64,000 bases of DNA from an uncultured Lachnospiraceae bacterium. GTDB lineage: Bacteria > Bacillota > Clostridia > Lachnospirales > Lachnospiraceae. Positions 17,583 to 28,757 of the stretch are shown piece by piece. Made by a program: the position numbers and the translations under genes. Positions within the stretch are counted from its first letter, which is position 1, and the number at the start of each line of letters is the position of its first letter. The notes beneath the pieces were generated by a model. It was given only the letters and a program-made list of their open reading frames with translations. It was not told where the DNA came from and did no database searches. The stretch lies in the NCBI GenBank assembly GCA_946546945.1, contig CAMNOU010000009.1:38507-102506 (forward strand), read 5' to 3'.

Positions 17583-18353
17583 ATGCAGCAATCATTTGAA
17601 ATAAAGGGAATTATGATCGGAAAAGGGAGACCGGTGGTCTGTGTACCGGTCGTCGCGGCAGATGCGAAGTCAGTCGTTTCAAAAATCCGGGATCTTTGCG
17701 AACAGCAGGTCCGGATGATCGAATGGCGGGCGGATTGTTTTGAAGATGTGAAAAGACCGGAGTGTGTAAAAGCGGTTCTTGAAGAGATCCGTCCTTTTAC
17801 AGAGAATACCGTGATCCTTTTTACATTCCGCACCAAACACCAGGGAGGCATGCTTTCTCTTCCGGAGAAGGATATCTTATATCTGAATACCGTGGCGGCA
17901 AAGAGCGGCTGTGTGGATATGATTGACCTGGAATTTTTCGAGGCATCCAGACCGCAGAAGGAGATCCGGAGATTTCAGGCGATGGGCGTCAAAGTAATCG
18001 CATCCCACCATGATTTTGAGGCGACGCCGGATGACTGTATCCTGCATATGCTGATGGATCAGATGCAGCAGGGCGGCGCGGATGTGGCAAAGCTTGCCAT
18101 GATGCCGCAGACGATGGATGACGTGATCCGCCTGTTAAAACTGACCAATGATACAAAGCAAAAGTATCCGGACCTTCCCCTGGTCACGATGTCCATGGGG
18201 CCGATGGGGGTGATCAGCAGAATCGCCGGGGAAGCGTTCGGATCATGCATTACATTCGGAACAGACGGACAGGCGTCAGCGCCGGGGCAGCTTGAAAGGA
18301 AGCAGCTTTCTCAGATTCTGGATATCCTGCACAGTGCAAAAGAGGGAGAATGA
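17583..18353 (+). CDS. aroD: 3-dehydroquinate dehydratase, type I
   Basis: A 256-residue class I enzyme that dehydrates 3-dehydroquinate to 3-dehydroshikimate through a Schiff base. The family motifs are IEWRADCFEDV, the catalytic histidine of VIASHHDF, and the Schiff-base lysine of DVAKLAMMP. The C-terminal SMGPMGVISRIAGE phosphate-like loop is also typical. The ATG at 17583 has AAAGGA six bases upstream; the in-frame ATG at 17577 abuts that site and is less likely. It is followed by aroK, so consecutive pathway neighbours are co-transcribed. Confidence 0.95.
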   Translation: MQQSFEIKGIMIGKGRPVVCVPVVAADAKSVVSKIRDLCEQQVRMIEWRADCFEDVKRPECVKAVLEEIRPFTENTVILFTFRTKHQGGMLSLPEKDILYLNTVAAKSGCVDMIDLEFFEASRPQKEIRRFQAMGVKVIASHHDFEATPDDCILHMLMDQMQQGGADVAKLAMMPQTMDDVIRLLKLTNDTKQKYPDLPLVTMSMGPMGVISRIAGEAFGSCITFGTDGQASAPGQLERKQLSQILDILHSAKEGE

Positions 18354-18393
18354 CGGAGCCGGTGACAGCCGGCCGGTCTTAGAGGGGGATGAG

Positions 18394-18918
18394 ATGACAA
18401 GACATATGACAAGGCATATTTATCTGATCGGGTTTATGGGAACCGGGAAAAGCACCATTGCGCAGAGACTGAAAACAATCCTGCGCGCGGGAGAAATTGA
18501 CATGGATGCCGCCATTGTAAAAGAAGCGGGTATGAGCATCCGCCGGATATTTGAAAAATACGGAGAGGACTATTTCCGGGATCTGGAGACAAAGATGCTG
18601 AAAACGATCAGCGGATACCGGCCGTCCGTCATTTCCTGCGGAGGGGGAACGGTCATGCGCCCGCAGAATGTGGAATTGATGAAGAAAAGCGGGATCATCG
18701 TACTGCTGACGGCAGAACCGGAAACGGTGTATGAACGAGTGAAAAACTCCAAAAACCGCCCCATCCTGAACGGACACATGCAGGTGGATTATATCGCGCA
18801 GCTGATGGAGAAGCGCCGGAGCGCTTATGAAGCGGCGTGTGATGTGCGTATTCCGACAGACAACCGGACACCGGATGAGATTGCACAGGAAGTGATGACT
18901 GCGGCATTACCTTTTTGA
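18394..18918 (+). CDS. aroK: Shikimate kinase
   Basis: A 174-residue P-loop kinase that phosphorylates shikimate at the 3-hydroxyl. The Walker A motif GFMGTGKST covers residues 13-21, DMD supplies the shikimate/Mg aspartates, GEDYFRDLE holds the substrate arginine, and CGGGTVMR is the conserved glycine-rich loop. RPIL marks the lid region. The start at 18394 is preceded by AGGGGG at about 6 bases; longer in-frame forms would overlap aroD. No terminator is obvious after the stop, and a tRNA promoter follows. Confidence 0.95.
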   Translation: MTRHMTRHIYLIGFMGTGKSTIAQRLKTILRAGEIDMDAAIVKEAGMSIRRIFEKYGEDYFRDLETKMLKTISGYRPSVISCGGGTVMRPQNVELMKKSGIIVLLTAEPETVYERVKNSKNRPILNGHMQVDYIAQLMEKRRSAYEAACDVRIPTDNRTPDEIAQEVMTAALPF

Positions 18919-18926
18919 TTTTTGCC

Positions 18927-18955
18927 TTGATTTTTCAAATGGGTTATGATAATAT
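18927..18955 (+). promoter_or_regulatory. Sigma-A promoter of tRNA-Arg
   Basis: TTGATT and TAATAT are separated by 17 bp. The predicted start point falls about 12 bases before the mature tRNA 5' end. Confidence 0.65.
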
Positions 18956-18973
18956 ACTTTCTGATGTTTGTAA

Positions 18974-19045
18974 GCAACCGTAGTCTAACGGATAGAACGC
19001 AGGACTCCGACTCCTGTAATGTGGGTTCGATTCCCGCCGGTTGCA
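18974..19045 (+). tRNA. tRNA-Arg (anticodon CCG)
   Basis: The acceptor arms GCAACCG and CGGTTGC pair perfectly, with discriminator A. The anticodon arm CAGGA / TCCTG encloses loop CTCCGAC, giving anticodon CCG, which reads CGG. The T-loop is GTTCGATTC. The CCA end is not encoded. Confidence 0.96.
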
Positions 19046-19050
19046 CTATA

Positions 19051-19098
19051 AAAACCGCGGAAACCGATATTAATAATTGGTTTGAGCGGTTTTTTTGT
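19051..19098 (+). terminator. Terminator after tRNA-Arg
   Basis: An interrupted hairpin pairs AAAACCGC with GCGGTTTT and inner AAACC with GGTTT, followed by a T run. It ends the tRNA transcript; the T run is shared with the start of the pfoR-like leader. Confidence 0.75.
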
Positions 19099-19156
19099 TT
19101 TTCTGAAGAAAACAGAAACGATCATTGAGATCAAAGAAAAAACAGGAGAAAAGTTT

Positions 19157-20200
19157 ATGGAAAGAGTAAAGGCATTTCTGAAAAAGAAGGATATTGAAAT
19201 ATCACTGAAACGGTATTTTATTGATGCGCTCGGAGCGATGGCGCTGGGATTGTTCTGTTCCCTTCTGATTGGTACGATCATCAATACGGTCGGGCAGCAA
19301 TTCGGAATCCCCTATCTGGAAACGGTGGGAGGATTTGCCACCGCGATGGCGGGCCCGGCGATGGCAGTAGCGATCGGACATGCGCTGAAGTGTCCGCCGC
19401 TGGTCCTTTTTTCCCTGATTGCGGTCGGCGGAGCCGCGAACAGTATGGGCGGCGCCGGGGGACCTCTTGCGGTTCTCGTCATCGCTATTATTGCATCTGA
19501 ATGCGGAAAAGCAGTTTCAAAAGAAACAAAGATCGATATTCTTGTGACTCCGGCCGTGACTATTTTTGCAGGGGTGATCCTTTCGACTCTGATCGCTCCG
19601 CCGATCGGACTGGCCGCATCGAAATTCGGCGGTCTGATCATGCATGCGACGGTTCTGAGACCGTTCTTTATGGGAGTGATCGTCTCGGTTCTTGTCGGAA
19701 TTGCACTGACGCTTCCCATTTCCTCGGCGGCCATCTGTGCAGCGCTCGGCCTGACCGGACTCGCTGGAGGGGCCGCGGTGGCAGGCTGCTGTGCGCAGAT
19801 GATCGGCTTTGCGATCATTTCCTTTAAGGAGAACCGCTGGGGAGGACTTGTCTCTCAGGGAATCGGGACTTCTATGCTGCAGATGGGAAATATTGTGAAA
19901 AATCCCCGCATCTGGATACCGTCAATTCTGACAAGCGCCATCACCGGCCCGGTCGCCACCTGTATTTTTCATCTCGAAATGAATGGCGCTCCGGTTTCTT
20001 CCGGTATGGGAACCTGCGGACTGGTCGGTCAGATCGGAGTGTATACCGGGTGGGTCGCTGACGGTAAGGCAATTACCGCTTTCGACTGGACCGGACTGAT
20101 CCTGATCTGCTTTATCCTGCCGGGGATCTTAAGCTGGGTATTTTATAAAATAGAATACAGACTCGGATGGATCAAAGATGGAGACCTGAAGCTTCATTAG
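19157..20200 (+). CDS. PfoR-like membrane protein (PTS EIIC type 2 fold)
   Basis: A 347-residue integral membrane protein with about nine to ten segments, rich in Gly and Ala. The stretches ALGAMALGLFCSLLIGTIINT, GGAANSMGGAGGPLAV and LPISSAAICAALGL resemble the PfoR/COG3641 group, named after a regulator of perfringolysin O and related to PTS sugar permease IIC domains. No PTS IIA or IIB domain is fused or nearby, so sugar transport by the PTS is unproven. The start at 19157 has CAGGAG 8 bases upstream. It converges with a small membrane protein gene only 10 bases away. Confidence 0.85.
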   Translation: MERVKAFLKKKDIEISLKRYFIDALGAMALGLFCSLLIGTIINTVGQQFGIPYLETVGGFATAMAGPAMAVAIGHALKCPPLVLFSLIAVGGAANSMGGAGGPLAVLVIAIIASECGKAVSKETKIDILVTPAVTIFAGVILSTLIAPPIGLAASKFGGLIMHATVLRPFFMGVIVSVLVGIALTLPISSAAICAALGLTGLAGGAAVAGCCAQMIGFAIISFKENRWGGLVSQGIGTSMLQMGNIVKNPRIWIPSILTSAITGPVATCIFHLEMNGAPVSSGMGTCGLVGQIGVYTGWVADGKAITAFDWTGLILICFILPGILSWVFYKIEYRLGWIKDGDLKLH

Positions 20201-20210
20201 AAGATCCGGA

Positions 20211-20684
20211 TCACATTCTTACCGCCTGGATCATATTGAGGACTCCGTTTCCGACCATGGATACGATCAGACCGGAAATAATATTGCCGGAGAAAACACT
20301 CAAAATGATGTTGCGCGGCTTCATATTGAAGACGCCGGCAATGATGGATCCCGTCCAGGTGCCTGTCCCCGGAATCGGAACAGCGACATAGGCGAAGATC
20401 GCCAGCGGGCCGAAGCGCCGGATCTTGCTGCTGTGTTTTTGCGTGATCTTATCCATCCATCCGGTGAAATGCTTCAGGAGATGCTTTCTCTTGCAGAAGC
20501 GGTAAAACCAGTTGGTGAAAAAGGCCAGGAAGATCAGGATGACACTGCTTCCCGCCAGAGCAGCAAAATAGGAAAGGCGGGGGTCCAGTCCCAGCGCGAT
20601 GCCGAACGGGATGGCTCCCTTGATTTCAATTGCAGGTACCATAGATACCAGAAATGTATAAAATAATCTTCGAATAACAATCAT
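20211..20684 (-). CDS. Small multidrug-export family membrane protein (COG2426)
   Basis: A 157-residue membrane protein with about four hydrophobic segments. FLVSMVPAIEIKGAIPFGIALGL and the later VAVPIPGTGTWTGS are the signature of the Sm_multidrug_ex family (PF06695). The family name comes from weak historical evidence; the actual substrate is unknown. The start has CAGGAG 8 bases upstream. It converges with the PfoR-like gene with no visible terminator between them, so the two transcripts probably overlap. Confidence 0.85.
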   Translation of the reverse strand: MIVIRRLFYTFLVSMVPAIEIKGAIPFGIALGLDPRLSYFAALAGSSVILIFLAFFTNWFYRFCKRKHLLKHFTGWMDKITQKHSSKIRRFGPLAIFAYVAVPIPGTGTWTGSIIAGVFNMKPRNIILSVFSGNIISGLIVSMVGNGVLNMIQAVRM

Positions 20685-20728
20685 ATACCAGACTCCTGAC
20701 TCTGTTGTTAGTTTGTGTCATTGACCCT

Positions 20729-20758
20729 AATATAATTCAGAAAATCCTAAATCGTCAA
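20729..20758 (-). promoter_or_regulatory. Probable promoter of the small export-family gene
   Basis: On the minus strand, TTGACG (20758-20753) and TATATT (20734-20729) are separated by 18 bp, about 45 bases before the start codon. Confidence 0.6.
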
Positions 20759-20832
20759 GGTGATTCATGGATTATTAAGAAACTAATAAGAAGAAGGTAA
20801 GAGAAGATGGGACGGCAGTGCAAAATGCATTC

Positions 20833-20861
20833 TTGCGAATTGTGACAGAGTATGTTATCAT
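20833..20861 (+). promoter_or_regulatory. Probable promoter of the SH3b-domain protein gene
   Basis: TTGCGA and TATCAT are separated by 17 bp, about 60 bases before the start codon. Confidence 0.6.
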
Positions 20862-20921
20862 ATTCTCCACGAATAAGAGACATTGATTGACGCTTTTCCA
20901 AATTGTTAAAGGAGCATTCTT

Positions 20922-22508
20922 ATGTCAGATAACAAAGATACAAGAGATAATCTTACAGAAGATTATACAGATGAATATTCCAGAAAAATAAAAGAGATCG
21001 AAGAGCAGATCGAGAAGGAAGCCGCAGCGGAACAGAATCCTTCCGCGCAGCAGCCGGCTGGGGAAGAGACCGGGAAGGCTTCCGGGACGGAGGGATCCGG
21101 CGAATCACAGGATATTCTGGATGATATTGAGTTTATCTCCCAGGAGTCTGTGCGCGACCGGTCAAAGATGGCGAAAGGGCATGTCATTGAAGATGACATG
21201 GTCTCAGAAAAAAAGACAAAACGCCGCGGCGTTGATGTGGAAGAGGCAAAGAAGGAAAAATCCAGAAAGGTAGTTCGCAAGTTCCTTCCCCTGATCATCT
21301 TCCTGATCATTGTAGCGGTCGCTGCCGCATGTTTCCTCTTTTATTATCTCAAGGATCTGAGAGAGAAAAAGACAGAGGAAAACAGAGAACAGCCGGTTTC
21401 TTCACAGGAATACGAAAAAGACGGTTATGAAAAGATCAACGCTCTGGTTTCCAATTATTATGCATGTTATGCGCAGGGAGATACAGAGAAGATCCTTCAG
21501 TATGCCTACCCGATGTCTGATTCCGAAAAGAGCTACATCCAGATGTACTCGGAATTTGTGGAGGAATATCAGAATCTTGTCTGCTATACCAAAACCGGTG
21601 CGGATGACAAATCTTATATTGTATCCGCGGCGTTTGATGTGAAATACAGAGACGCAGAGACCGCTGCACCGGGCATGGACTTCTTCTATGTGCGGGAGAA
21701 CGAGGACGGAAGCGTCTATATCGATAATGTCTACAGTGCGTACAATCAGCTTTATCAGGAGTTCACACTGGATCAGGATATCCTCAAGCTGATTACGGAT
21801 TACGAGGCTGCAGACGATGTCATTGCGCTCCAGGCGGGAGTGCAGACCAAGTATGAGCAGGTACTTTCTCAGGATGAGAGCCTGAGCAATCTGGTCAGCG
21901 GCGCGCTCGACGGAGCGGTGTCCGCATGGAAGTCAGAGCATGAGGCTGAGATTGCGCAGAAAGCGCAGGAGGCTGCTGCGGCTGCGGGCGGAGAGGACCA
22001 GCAGACTGCGGAGACCGGACAGCCGGCAGAAGGGACAGAACAGCCTGCCCAGGAGGAGACGCCTGCTGCTGAGAATACAGGAGAGACGGAACAGAAGGCC
22101 TGGGTATATGCGACAGAGTCTGTCAATATCCGCTCCTCTGCAGATGAGAATTCAGAGATTCTGGCTTCGGTCATCAAAGGTTCGGAGGTTCGTCAGCTTG
22201 CAGTTACATCCAATGGCTGGAGCAAGGTCAAGACCGGTGAGATCGTGGGATACATCAAATCAGAATATCTTACAGATCAAAAGCCTGCTTCTTCTTCCTC
22301 CGGTACAGCCCTGACGGAAGGAAAGCAGATCAGGCTCAGCGCATCTGTCAACGTCCGGAAGTCCATGAGCGAGTCGTCAGAGCGTGTCGGACTGGCCTAT
22401 GAGGGCGAGACGGTCACGGTGATTCAGAGCTACAGTGAAGGCTGGACGAAGGTGGAATGGAACGGCAAGACAGGATATATCAAAACCGATATCCTGGCCG
22501 GAATGTAA
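20922..22508 (+). CDS. Membrane-anchored protein with two bacterial SH3 domains
   Basis: A 528-residue protein. Residues 1-120 are acidic and low in complexity. A basic KKEKSRKVVRK stretch then precedes one transmembrane helix (about 126-147). Next comes a segment around 165-290 that looks NTF2-like (YYACYAQGDTEKILQYAYPM), then an Ala/Glu/Gln-rich linker. Two SH3b domains close the protein, each with the VNIR or VNVR motif and a GWxKV strand (about 390-455 and 465-528). This layout suggests a cytoplasmic N-terminus and an extracellular part that binds cell wall. No catalytic domain is visible. AAAGGAG lies 7 bases before the start, and a strong terminator follows. Confidence 0.85.
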   Translation: MSDNKDTRDNLTEDYTDEYSRKIKEIEEQIEKEAAAEQNPSAQQPAGEETGKASGTEGSGESQDILDDIEFISQESVRDRSKMAKGHVIEDDMVSEKKTKRRGVDVEEAKKEKSRKVVRKFLPLIIFLIIVAVAAACFLFYYLKDLREKKTEENREQPVSSQEYEKDGYEKINALVSNYYACYAQGDTEKILQYAYPMSDSEKSYIQMYSEFVEEYQNLVCYTKTGADDKSYIVSAAFDVKYRDAETAAPGMDFFYVRENEDGSVYIDNVYSAYNQLYQEFTLDQDILKLITDYEAADDVIALQAGVQTKYEQVLSQDESLSNLVSGALDGAVSAWKSEHEAEIAQKAQEAAAAAGGEDQQTAETGQPAEGTEQPAQEETPAAENTGETEQKAWVYATESVNIRSSADENSEILASVIKGSEVRQLAVTSNGWSKVKTGEIVGYIKSEYLTDQKPASSSSGTALTEGKQIRLSASVNVRKSMSESSERVGLAYEGETVTVIQSYSEGWTKVEWNGKTGYIKTDILAGM

Positions 22509-22526
22509 GGAATCGTAAAAGAAAGG

Positions 22527-22556
22527 CAGGGGACAGAGTCTGTTCCCTGTTTTTTT
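22527..22556 (+). terminator. Terminator after the SH3b-domain gene
   Basis: A ten-bp stem (CAGGGGACAG / CTGTTCCCTG, one G-T pair) with a 3-base loop is followed by seven Ts. Confidence 0.93.
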
Positions 22557-22609
22557 ATGATATAGGAAATGAAACTCTTTGTTCTAAGAAAAAAGGAAGC
22601 AGTTTTATT

Positions 22610-25349
<2,740 letters not shown>

Positions 25350-25361
25350 GAGAATTAATTG

Positions 25362-25390
25362 TTTTCAAAACAGCAATTCTTTGGTATACT
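25362..25390 (+). promoter_or_regulatory. Probable promoter upstream of the Asp23-family gene
   Basis: TTTTCA and TATACT are separated by 17 bp. The -10 is good and the -35 weak. It could start the long Asp23-nusB-xseA operon. Confidence 0.5.
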
Positions 25391-25462
25391 AATAGAAGTT
25401 TCAAACAGTTGTTTTTATTGAAAGATTTATTAGATAACAGAGGAAATACAGGAGGATAGTTC

Positions 25463-25837
25463 ATGGCTGAAGATAGAAAAGGAATCAGAATCAAATCAGA
25501 TCCGTCAGGAGAAGTGCAGGTAGCCGAAGAAGTGGTAGCGATCATTGCCGGTCTGGCTGCGACAGAAGTGGAAGGTGTTGCCTCCATGTACGGGAATATT
25601 ACAAAAGAGATCATAAGCCGTCTCGGCACGAAGAATCTGTCCAGAGGAGTGCGCATAGCCATTCAGGATAACAGTGTGACGGTTTATCTGGCTCTGAATA
25701 TTGCTTACGGATTTTCTATTCCGGCTGTTTCACAGAAAGTTCAGGACAAGGTGAAAACAGCAATTGAAAATATGACAGGACTTACGGTCGCCGGCGTGAA
25801 TGTCCGGATCGCGGAAGTCGATATGAAAGCAGAGTAA
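25463..25837 (+). CDS. Asp23/Gls24 family envelope stress protein (YqhY-like)
   Basis: A 124-residue protein of the alkaline-shock Asp23 family. GEVQVAEEVVAIIAGLAATEVEGVASM and the later VNVRIAEVDM are typical. In Bacillus the paralogue YqhY stands in the same place, next to nusB and the acetyl-CoA carboxylase genes, and affects lipid metabolism; staphylococcal Asp23 lies at the membrane. There is no signal peptide or membrane helix. The AGGAGG ribosome site is strong. The direct function is unknown. Confidence 0.9.
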   Translation: MAEDRKGIRIKSDPSGEVQVAEEVVAIIAGLAATEVEGVASMYGNITKEIISRLGTKNLSRGVRIAIQDNSVTVYLALNIAYGFSIPAVSQKVQDKVKTAIENMTGLTVAGVNVRIAEVDMKAE

Positions 25838-25858
25838 TGCAGGACTTAAGATCAGGAA

Positions 25859-25896
25859 CTTCAGGGTGTCATTGACACCCTGTTATTCTCCTGAAG
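25859..25896 (+). promoter_or_regulatory. Nested hairpin between the Asp23-family gene and nusB
   Basis: A perfect 9-bp hairpin (CAGGGTGTC, ATT, GACACCCTG) sits inside a longer-range pairing of CTTCAGG (25859-25865) with CCTGAAG (25890-25896). A T-rich run follows at 25900. The two stems share bases, so they are alternatives. It may be a partial terminator or attenuator before nusB. Confidence 0.6.
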
Positions 25897-25926
25897 GAAT
25901 TTTTTCTCGTCGAAAAGGAGAGACAC

Positions 25927-26322
25927 ATGACTCGCAGAGAGATCAGAGAATGTATTTTTAAAATCCTGTTTCGCGCTGATTTTTACGGCAGAGAAGAACA
26001 GGAGGAGCAGCTTGCGCTGTCATTGGAGGAAATCGGAATGACAGATGAAAAGGACGCAGGCTACATATCCGCCAAAACAGAGGACATCCTGTGCCATCTG
26101 GATGAGATCGACGCGCTGATCAATGAGCGCGCGCAAAAGTGGAAGACGACACGCATGGCGAAGGCCGAACTGGCGATCATCAGGCTGGCTGTCTATGAGA
26201 TGAAATATGAAGAGGAGATTCCGGTGTCTGTGGCTATCAATGAGGCCGTAGAGCTGGCAAAGATCTACGGAGCGGAGAACGGGGCCGGATTCGTCAACGG
26301 AGTGCTCGCAAAGCTGGCATGA
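25927..26322 (+). CDS. nusB: Transcription antitermination factor NusB
   Basis: A 131-residue all-helical protein that, with S10 (NusE), binds boxA RNA and prevents early termination in rRNA operons. The opening TRREIRECIFKILFR and the closing ETxELAK-like VAINEAVELAKIYGAENGAGFVNGVL are family hallmarks. AAGGAG precedes the start. The stop overlaps the xseA start by four bases (ATGA), which indicates coupled translation. Confidence 0.96.
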   Translation: MTRREIRECIFKILFRADFYGREEQEEQLALSLEEIGMTDEKDAGYISAKTEDILCHLDEIDALINERAQKWKTTRMAKAELAIIRLAVYEMKYEEEIPVSVAINEAVELAKIYGAENGAGFVNGVLAKLA

Positions 26323-27575
26323 AACGAAACATTTATTCAGTTGGACAAGTAAATGCATATATTAAGAATATGTTCGCGCAGGATTTTCTGATGAGCCGTA
26401 TTTACGTTCGCGGTGAGGTATCAAACTGTAAATACCATTCCTCCGGACATATTTATTTTACGTTAAAGGATAAGACGGGGATCCTGCAGGCCGTGATGTT
26501 TTCCGGCTCCAGAAGAAACGGTCTGAAGTTCCGCATGAAAGAAGGGGACAATGTCATTGTCCTTGGCTCCGTGCGCGTCTATGAACGCGACGGAAAATAT
26601 CAGATGTATGCGGAAGAGATTCTGTTAGAGGGCGCGGGGCTTTTATATCAGCAGTTCGAGGCACTGAAGCGTGAACTGGAGGAAATGGGCATGTTTGATC
26701 CCATTTACAAAAAGCCGGTTCCCAGATACGCTGCTGCGGTCGGGGTCGTCACCGCCATTACGGGGGCAGCGATTCGCGATATCCAGAATATTGCCTCGAG
26801 AAGAAATCCTTATGTGCAGCTCATCCTTTATCCCGCGCAGGTGCAGGGGGAAGGAGCAGCACAGTCTGTTGTGAACGGAATCCGCGCGCTGGAGCAAAGA
26901 GGCGTTGATGTGATCATCGTCGGAAGAGGCGGAGGTTCCATTGAGGATCTCTGGGCATTTAATGAAGAAATCGTAGCCAGAGCTATTTTTGAATGTGAAG
27001 TCCCGGTGATCTCAGCCGTAGGCCATGAAACGGACACGACCATCGCGGACTATGTCGCGGATCTTCGCGCGCCCACTCCTTCTGCTGCTGCGGAGCTGGC
27101 GGTCTTTGATATCAGGCAGGTGTTCGAACACATGGAAGAAAAAAGGCTTTCCTTTTACCGGGCACTTTCTGGTCAGGTGGAGAAAAAGAAAAACATTCTC
27201 CGGCAGTATCAGCTGAAGCTCAGAATTGCGGACCCGCGGAGCAGGCTGCTGGAGAACAGGCAGATCGCGCTGGATCATGAGGAACGTCTGCAGAGACGCA
27301 TGGAGCAGATCCTGAAAGACAGGCGGCACAGACTGCAGCTTCTTGCTTCCGCTCTGGAAGGACAATCCCCGTTAAAGAAGCTGTCCGGCGGATACGCTTT
27401 TGTGACGGATCAGGATGGAAGACGGGTGACGCGGGCCGCAGAATTATCTCCGCAGGACAGGATCACAGCCTACCTGACGGATGGAAGCATTACAGCCAGA
27501 GTCGAAACCGTCAATCTGAAAGTAACCGGGAACGCAGAGCAAAGAGAGGGAAAGGGCAGAGCAGATGGAAGATGA
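26319..27575 (+). CDS. xseA: Exodeoxyribonuclease VII large subunit
   Basis: The 418-residue catalytic subunit of a nuclease that degrades single-stranded DNA to short acid-soluble pieces. The N-terminal OB fold (residues 1-100, RIYVRGEVSNCKYHSSGHIYFTL split across strands) binds DNA. The catalytic domain has VGRGGGSIEDLWAFN and AVGHETDTTIADYVADLRAPTPSAAAE in succession, then a long coiled-coil region to about residue 350. The start overlaps nusB and the end overlaps xseB by 11 bases. Confidence 0.97.
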   Translation: MKRNIYSVGQVNAYIKNMFAQDFLMSRIYVRGEVSNCKYHSSGHIYFTLKDKTGILQAVMFSGSRRNGLKFRMKEGDNVIVLGSVRVYERDGKYQMYAEEILLEGAGLLYQQFEALKRELEEMGMFDPIYKKPVPRYAAAVGVVTAITGAAIRDIQNIASRRNPYVQLILYPAQVQGEGAAQSVVNGIRALEQRGVDVIIVGRGGGSIEDLWAFNEEIVARAIFECEVPVISAVGHETDTTIADYVADLRAPTPSAAAELAVFDIRQVFEHMEEKRLSFYRALSGQVEKKKNILRQYQLKLRIADPRSRLLENRQIALDHEERLQRRMEQILKDRRHRLQLLASALEGQSPLKKLSGGYAFVTDQDGRRVTRAAELSPQDRITAYLTDGSITARVETVNLKVTGNAEQREGKGRADGR

Positions 27576-27795
27576 AAAGAAAAAACAGGAGGGCTCACTG
27601 GAGGATAAGTTCCGTGAGCTGGATGAGATCCTTTCGAAAATGGAGAAGGAAGATATCTCGCTGGAAGATGCCTTTTCTCTTTATGAGACGGGGATGAAAA
27701 AAATCAGAGAATGCAATGAAAAACTTGACCTGGTGGAAAAGAGGATGCTGGTCATTGCCGGAGAGGGAAGAGAACTGACGGAGGATCAGGACTGA
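27565..27795 (+). CDS. xseB: Exodeoxyribonuclease VII small subunit
   Basis: A 76-residue helical partner of XseA. LEDKFRELDEILSKMEKEDISLEDAFSLYE, read in short pieces, fits the XseB family: the LEE-I pattern, then SLEDA and YE-G. Several small subunits wrap the coiled coil of one large subunit. Its start is inside xseA, so stoichiometry is probably set by translational coupling. The next gene begins 42 bases on. Confidence 0.95.
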   Translation: MEDEKKKQEGSLEDKFRELDEILSKMEKEDISLEDAFSLYETGMKKIRECNEKLDLVEKRMLVIAGEGRELTEDQD

Positions 27796-27837
27796 CCGGG
27801 AAACCTCGCGGTTTAAGGATCCGGAAGGGAGAAAGAT

Positions 27838-28725
27838 ATGACAATAAAAGAGGAAATAGCACAGCATACCAGAGAAGTGGAAGATATTCTGATCCGGTAT
27901 CTTCCGGAGAGCAGTGGCTTTCAGAAGTCTGTCATTGAGGCGATGAGATACAGCTTTCTGGCAGGCGGAAAGAGGCTGCGGCCAATGCTGATGCTGGAGA
28001 CATGGCGTCTGTTCGGAGGCAAATCAGATGTCATTGAGCCTTTTATGGCAGCGATGGAAATGATCCATACCTATTCTCTGATCCACGACGATCTTCCTGC
28101 CATGGATAATGATGAGTATCGCCGGGGAAGAAAAACAGCGCATGTGGTCTATGGAGAAGCCATAGCCATCCTGGCAGGGGACGGATTGCTGAATTTTGCT
28201 TTTGAGACCGCTCTGTCCGCTTTTGACAGAGATCCGTCCAACCGGAACATTCCGAAAGCATTACAGATCCTGGCTAAGCATGCCGGTATCTATGGAATGA
28301 TCGGAGGACAGACGGTCGATGTGGAATCTGAGGGAGAGGCTCTGGAGCAGAAAAAACTGGATTTCATCTATGAACTCAAAACCGGCGCCCTGATTGAAGC
28401 ATCCATGCTGATCGGAGCTGTGCTGGCAGGAGCAGATGAAGAACAGCAGAGAATGGTTTCCCGGGCAGCACGGGATATCGGGCTGGCTTTTCAGATACAG
28501 GATGATATCCTGGATGTGACCGGTGACGAACAGGTTTTAGGAAAACCGGTCGGAAGCGACCTGAAAAACGAAAAGACGACCTATGTGACGATCCGCGGGC
28601 TCATGCAGGCGTCAGAGGATGTGGAGACCTTATCGGACCGCGCGATCAGGACGATGAAAGATCTTCCTGTCAAAAACGAATACCTGCTCCGCCTGCTGCA
28701 GGCTATGATCCACAGAGAAAAATAA
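27838..28725 (+). CDS. ispA: Polyprenyl diphosphate synthase (farnesyl diphosphate synthase type)
   Basis: A 295-residue prenyltransferase that extends dimethylallyl or geranyl diphosphate with isopentenyl diphosphate. GGKRLRP holds the substrate lysine and arginine. The first Asp-rich motif DDLPAMD (residues 84-90) has the two-residue insert typical of bacterial FPP/GGPP synthases, and the second is DDILDVTGD. GGQTVD is also present. Product length (C15 or C20) is inferred. The next gene, dxs, feeds the same isoprenoid pathway. Confidence 0.93.
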   Translation: MTIKEEIAQHTREVEDILIRYLPESSGFQKSVIEAMRYSFLAGGKRLRPMLMLETWRLFGGKSDVIEPFMAAMEMIHTYSLIHDDLPAMDNDEYRRGRKTAHVVYGEAIAILAGDGLLNFAFETALSAFDRDPSNRNIPKALQILAKHAGIYGMIGGQTVDVESEGEALEQKKLDFIYELKTGALIEASMLIGAVLAGADEEQQRMVSRAARDIGLAFQIQDDILDVTGDEQVLGKPVGSDLKNEKTTYVTIRGLMQASEDVETLSDRAIRTMKDLPVKNEYLLRLLQAMIHREK

Positions 28726-28757
28726 AAAAAATACGATTGTCATGCACCGGAGGAATT

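Noticed and set aside
19157..20200. A complete PTS sugar transporter
   Set aside because: Only an EIIC-like membrane domain is present; no IIA, IIB or sugar gene is next to it.
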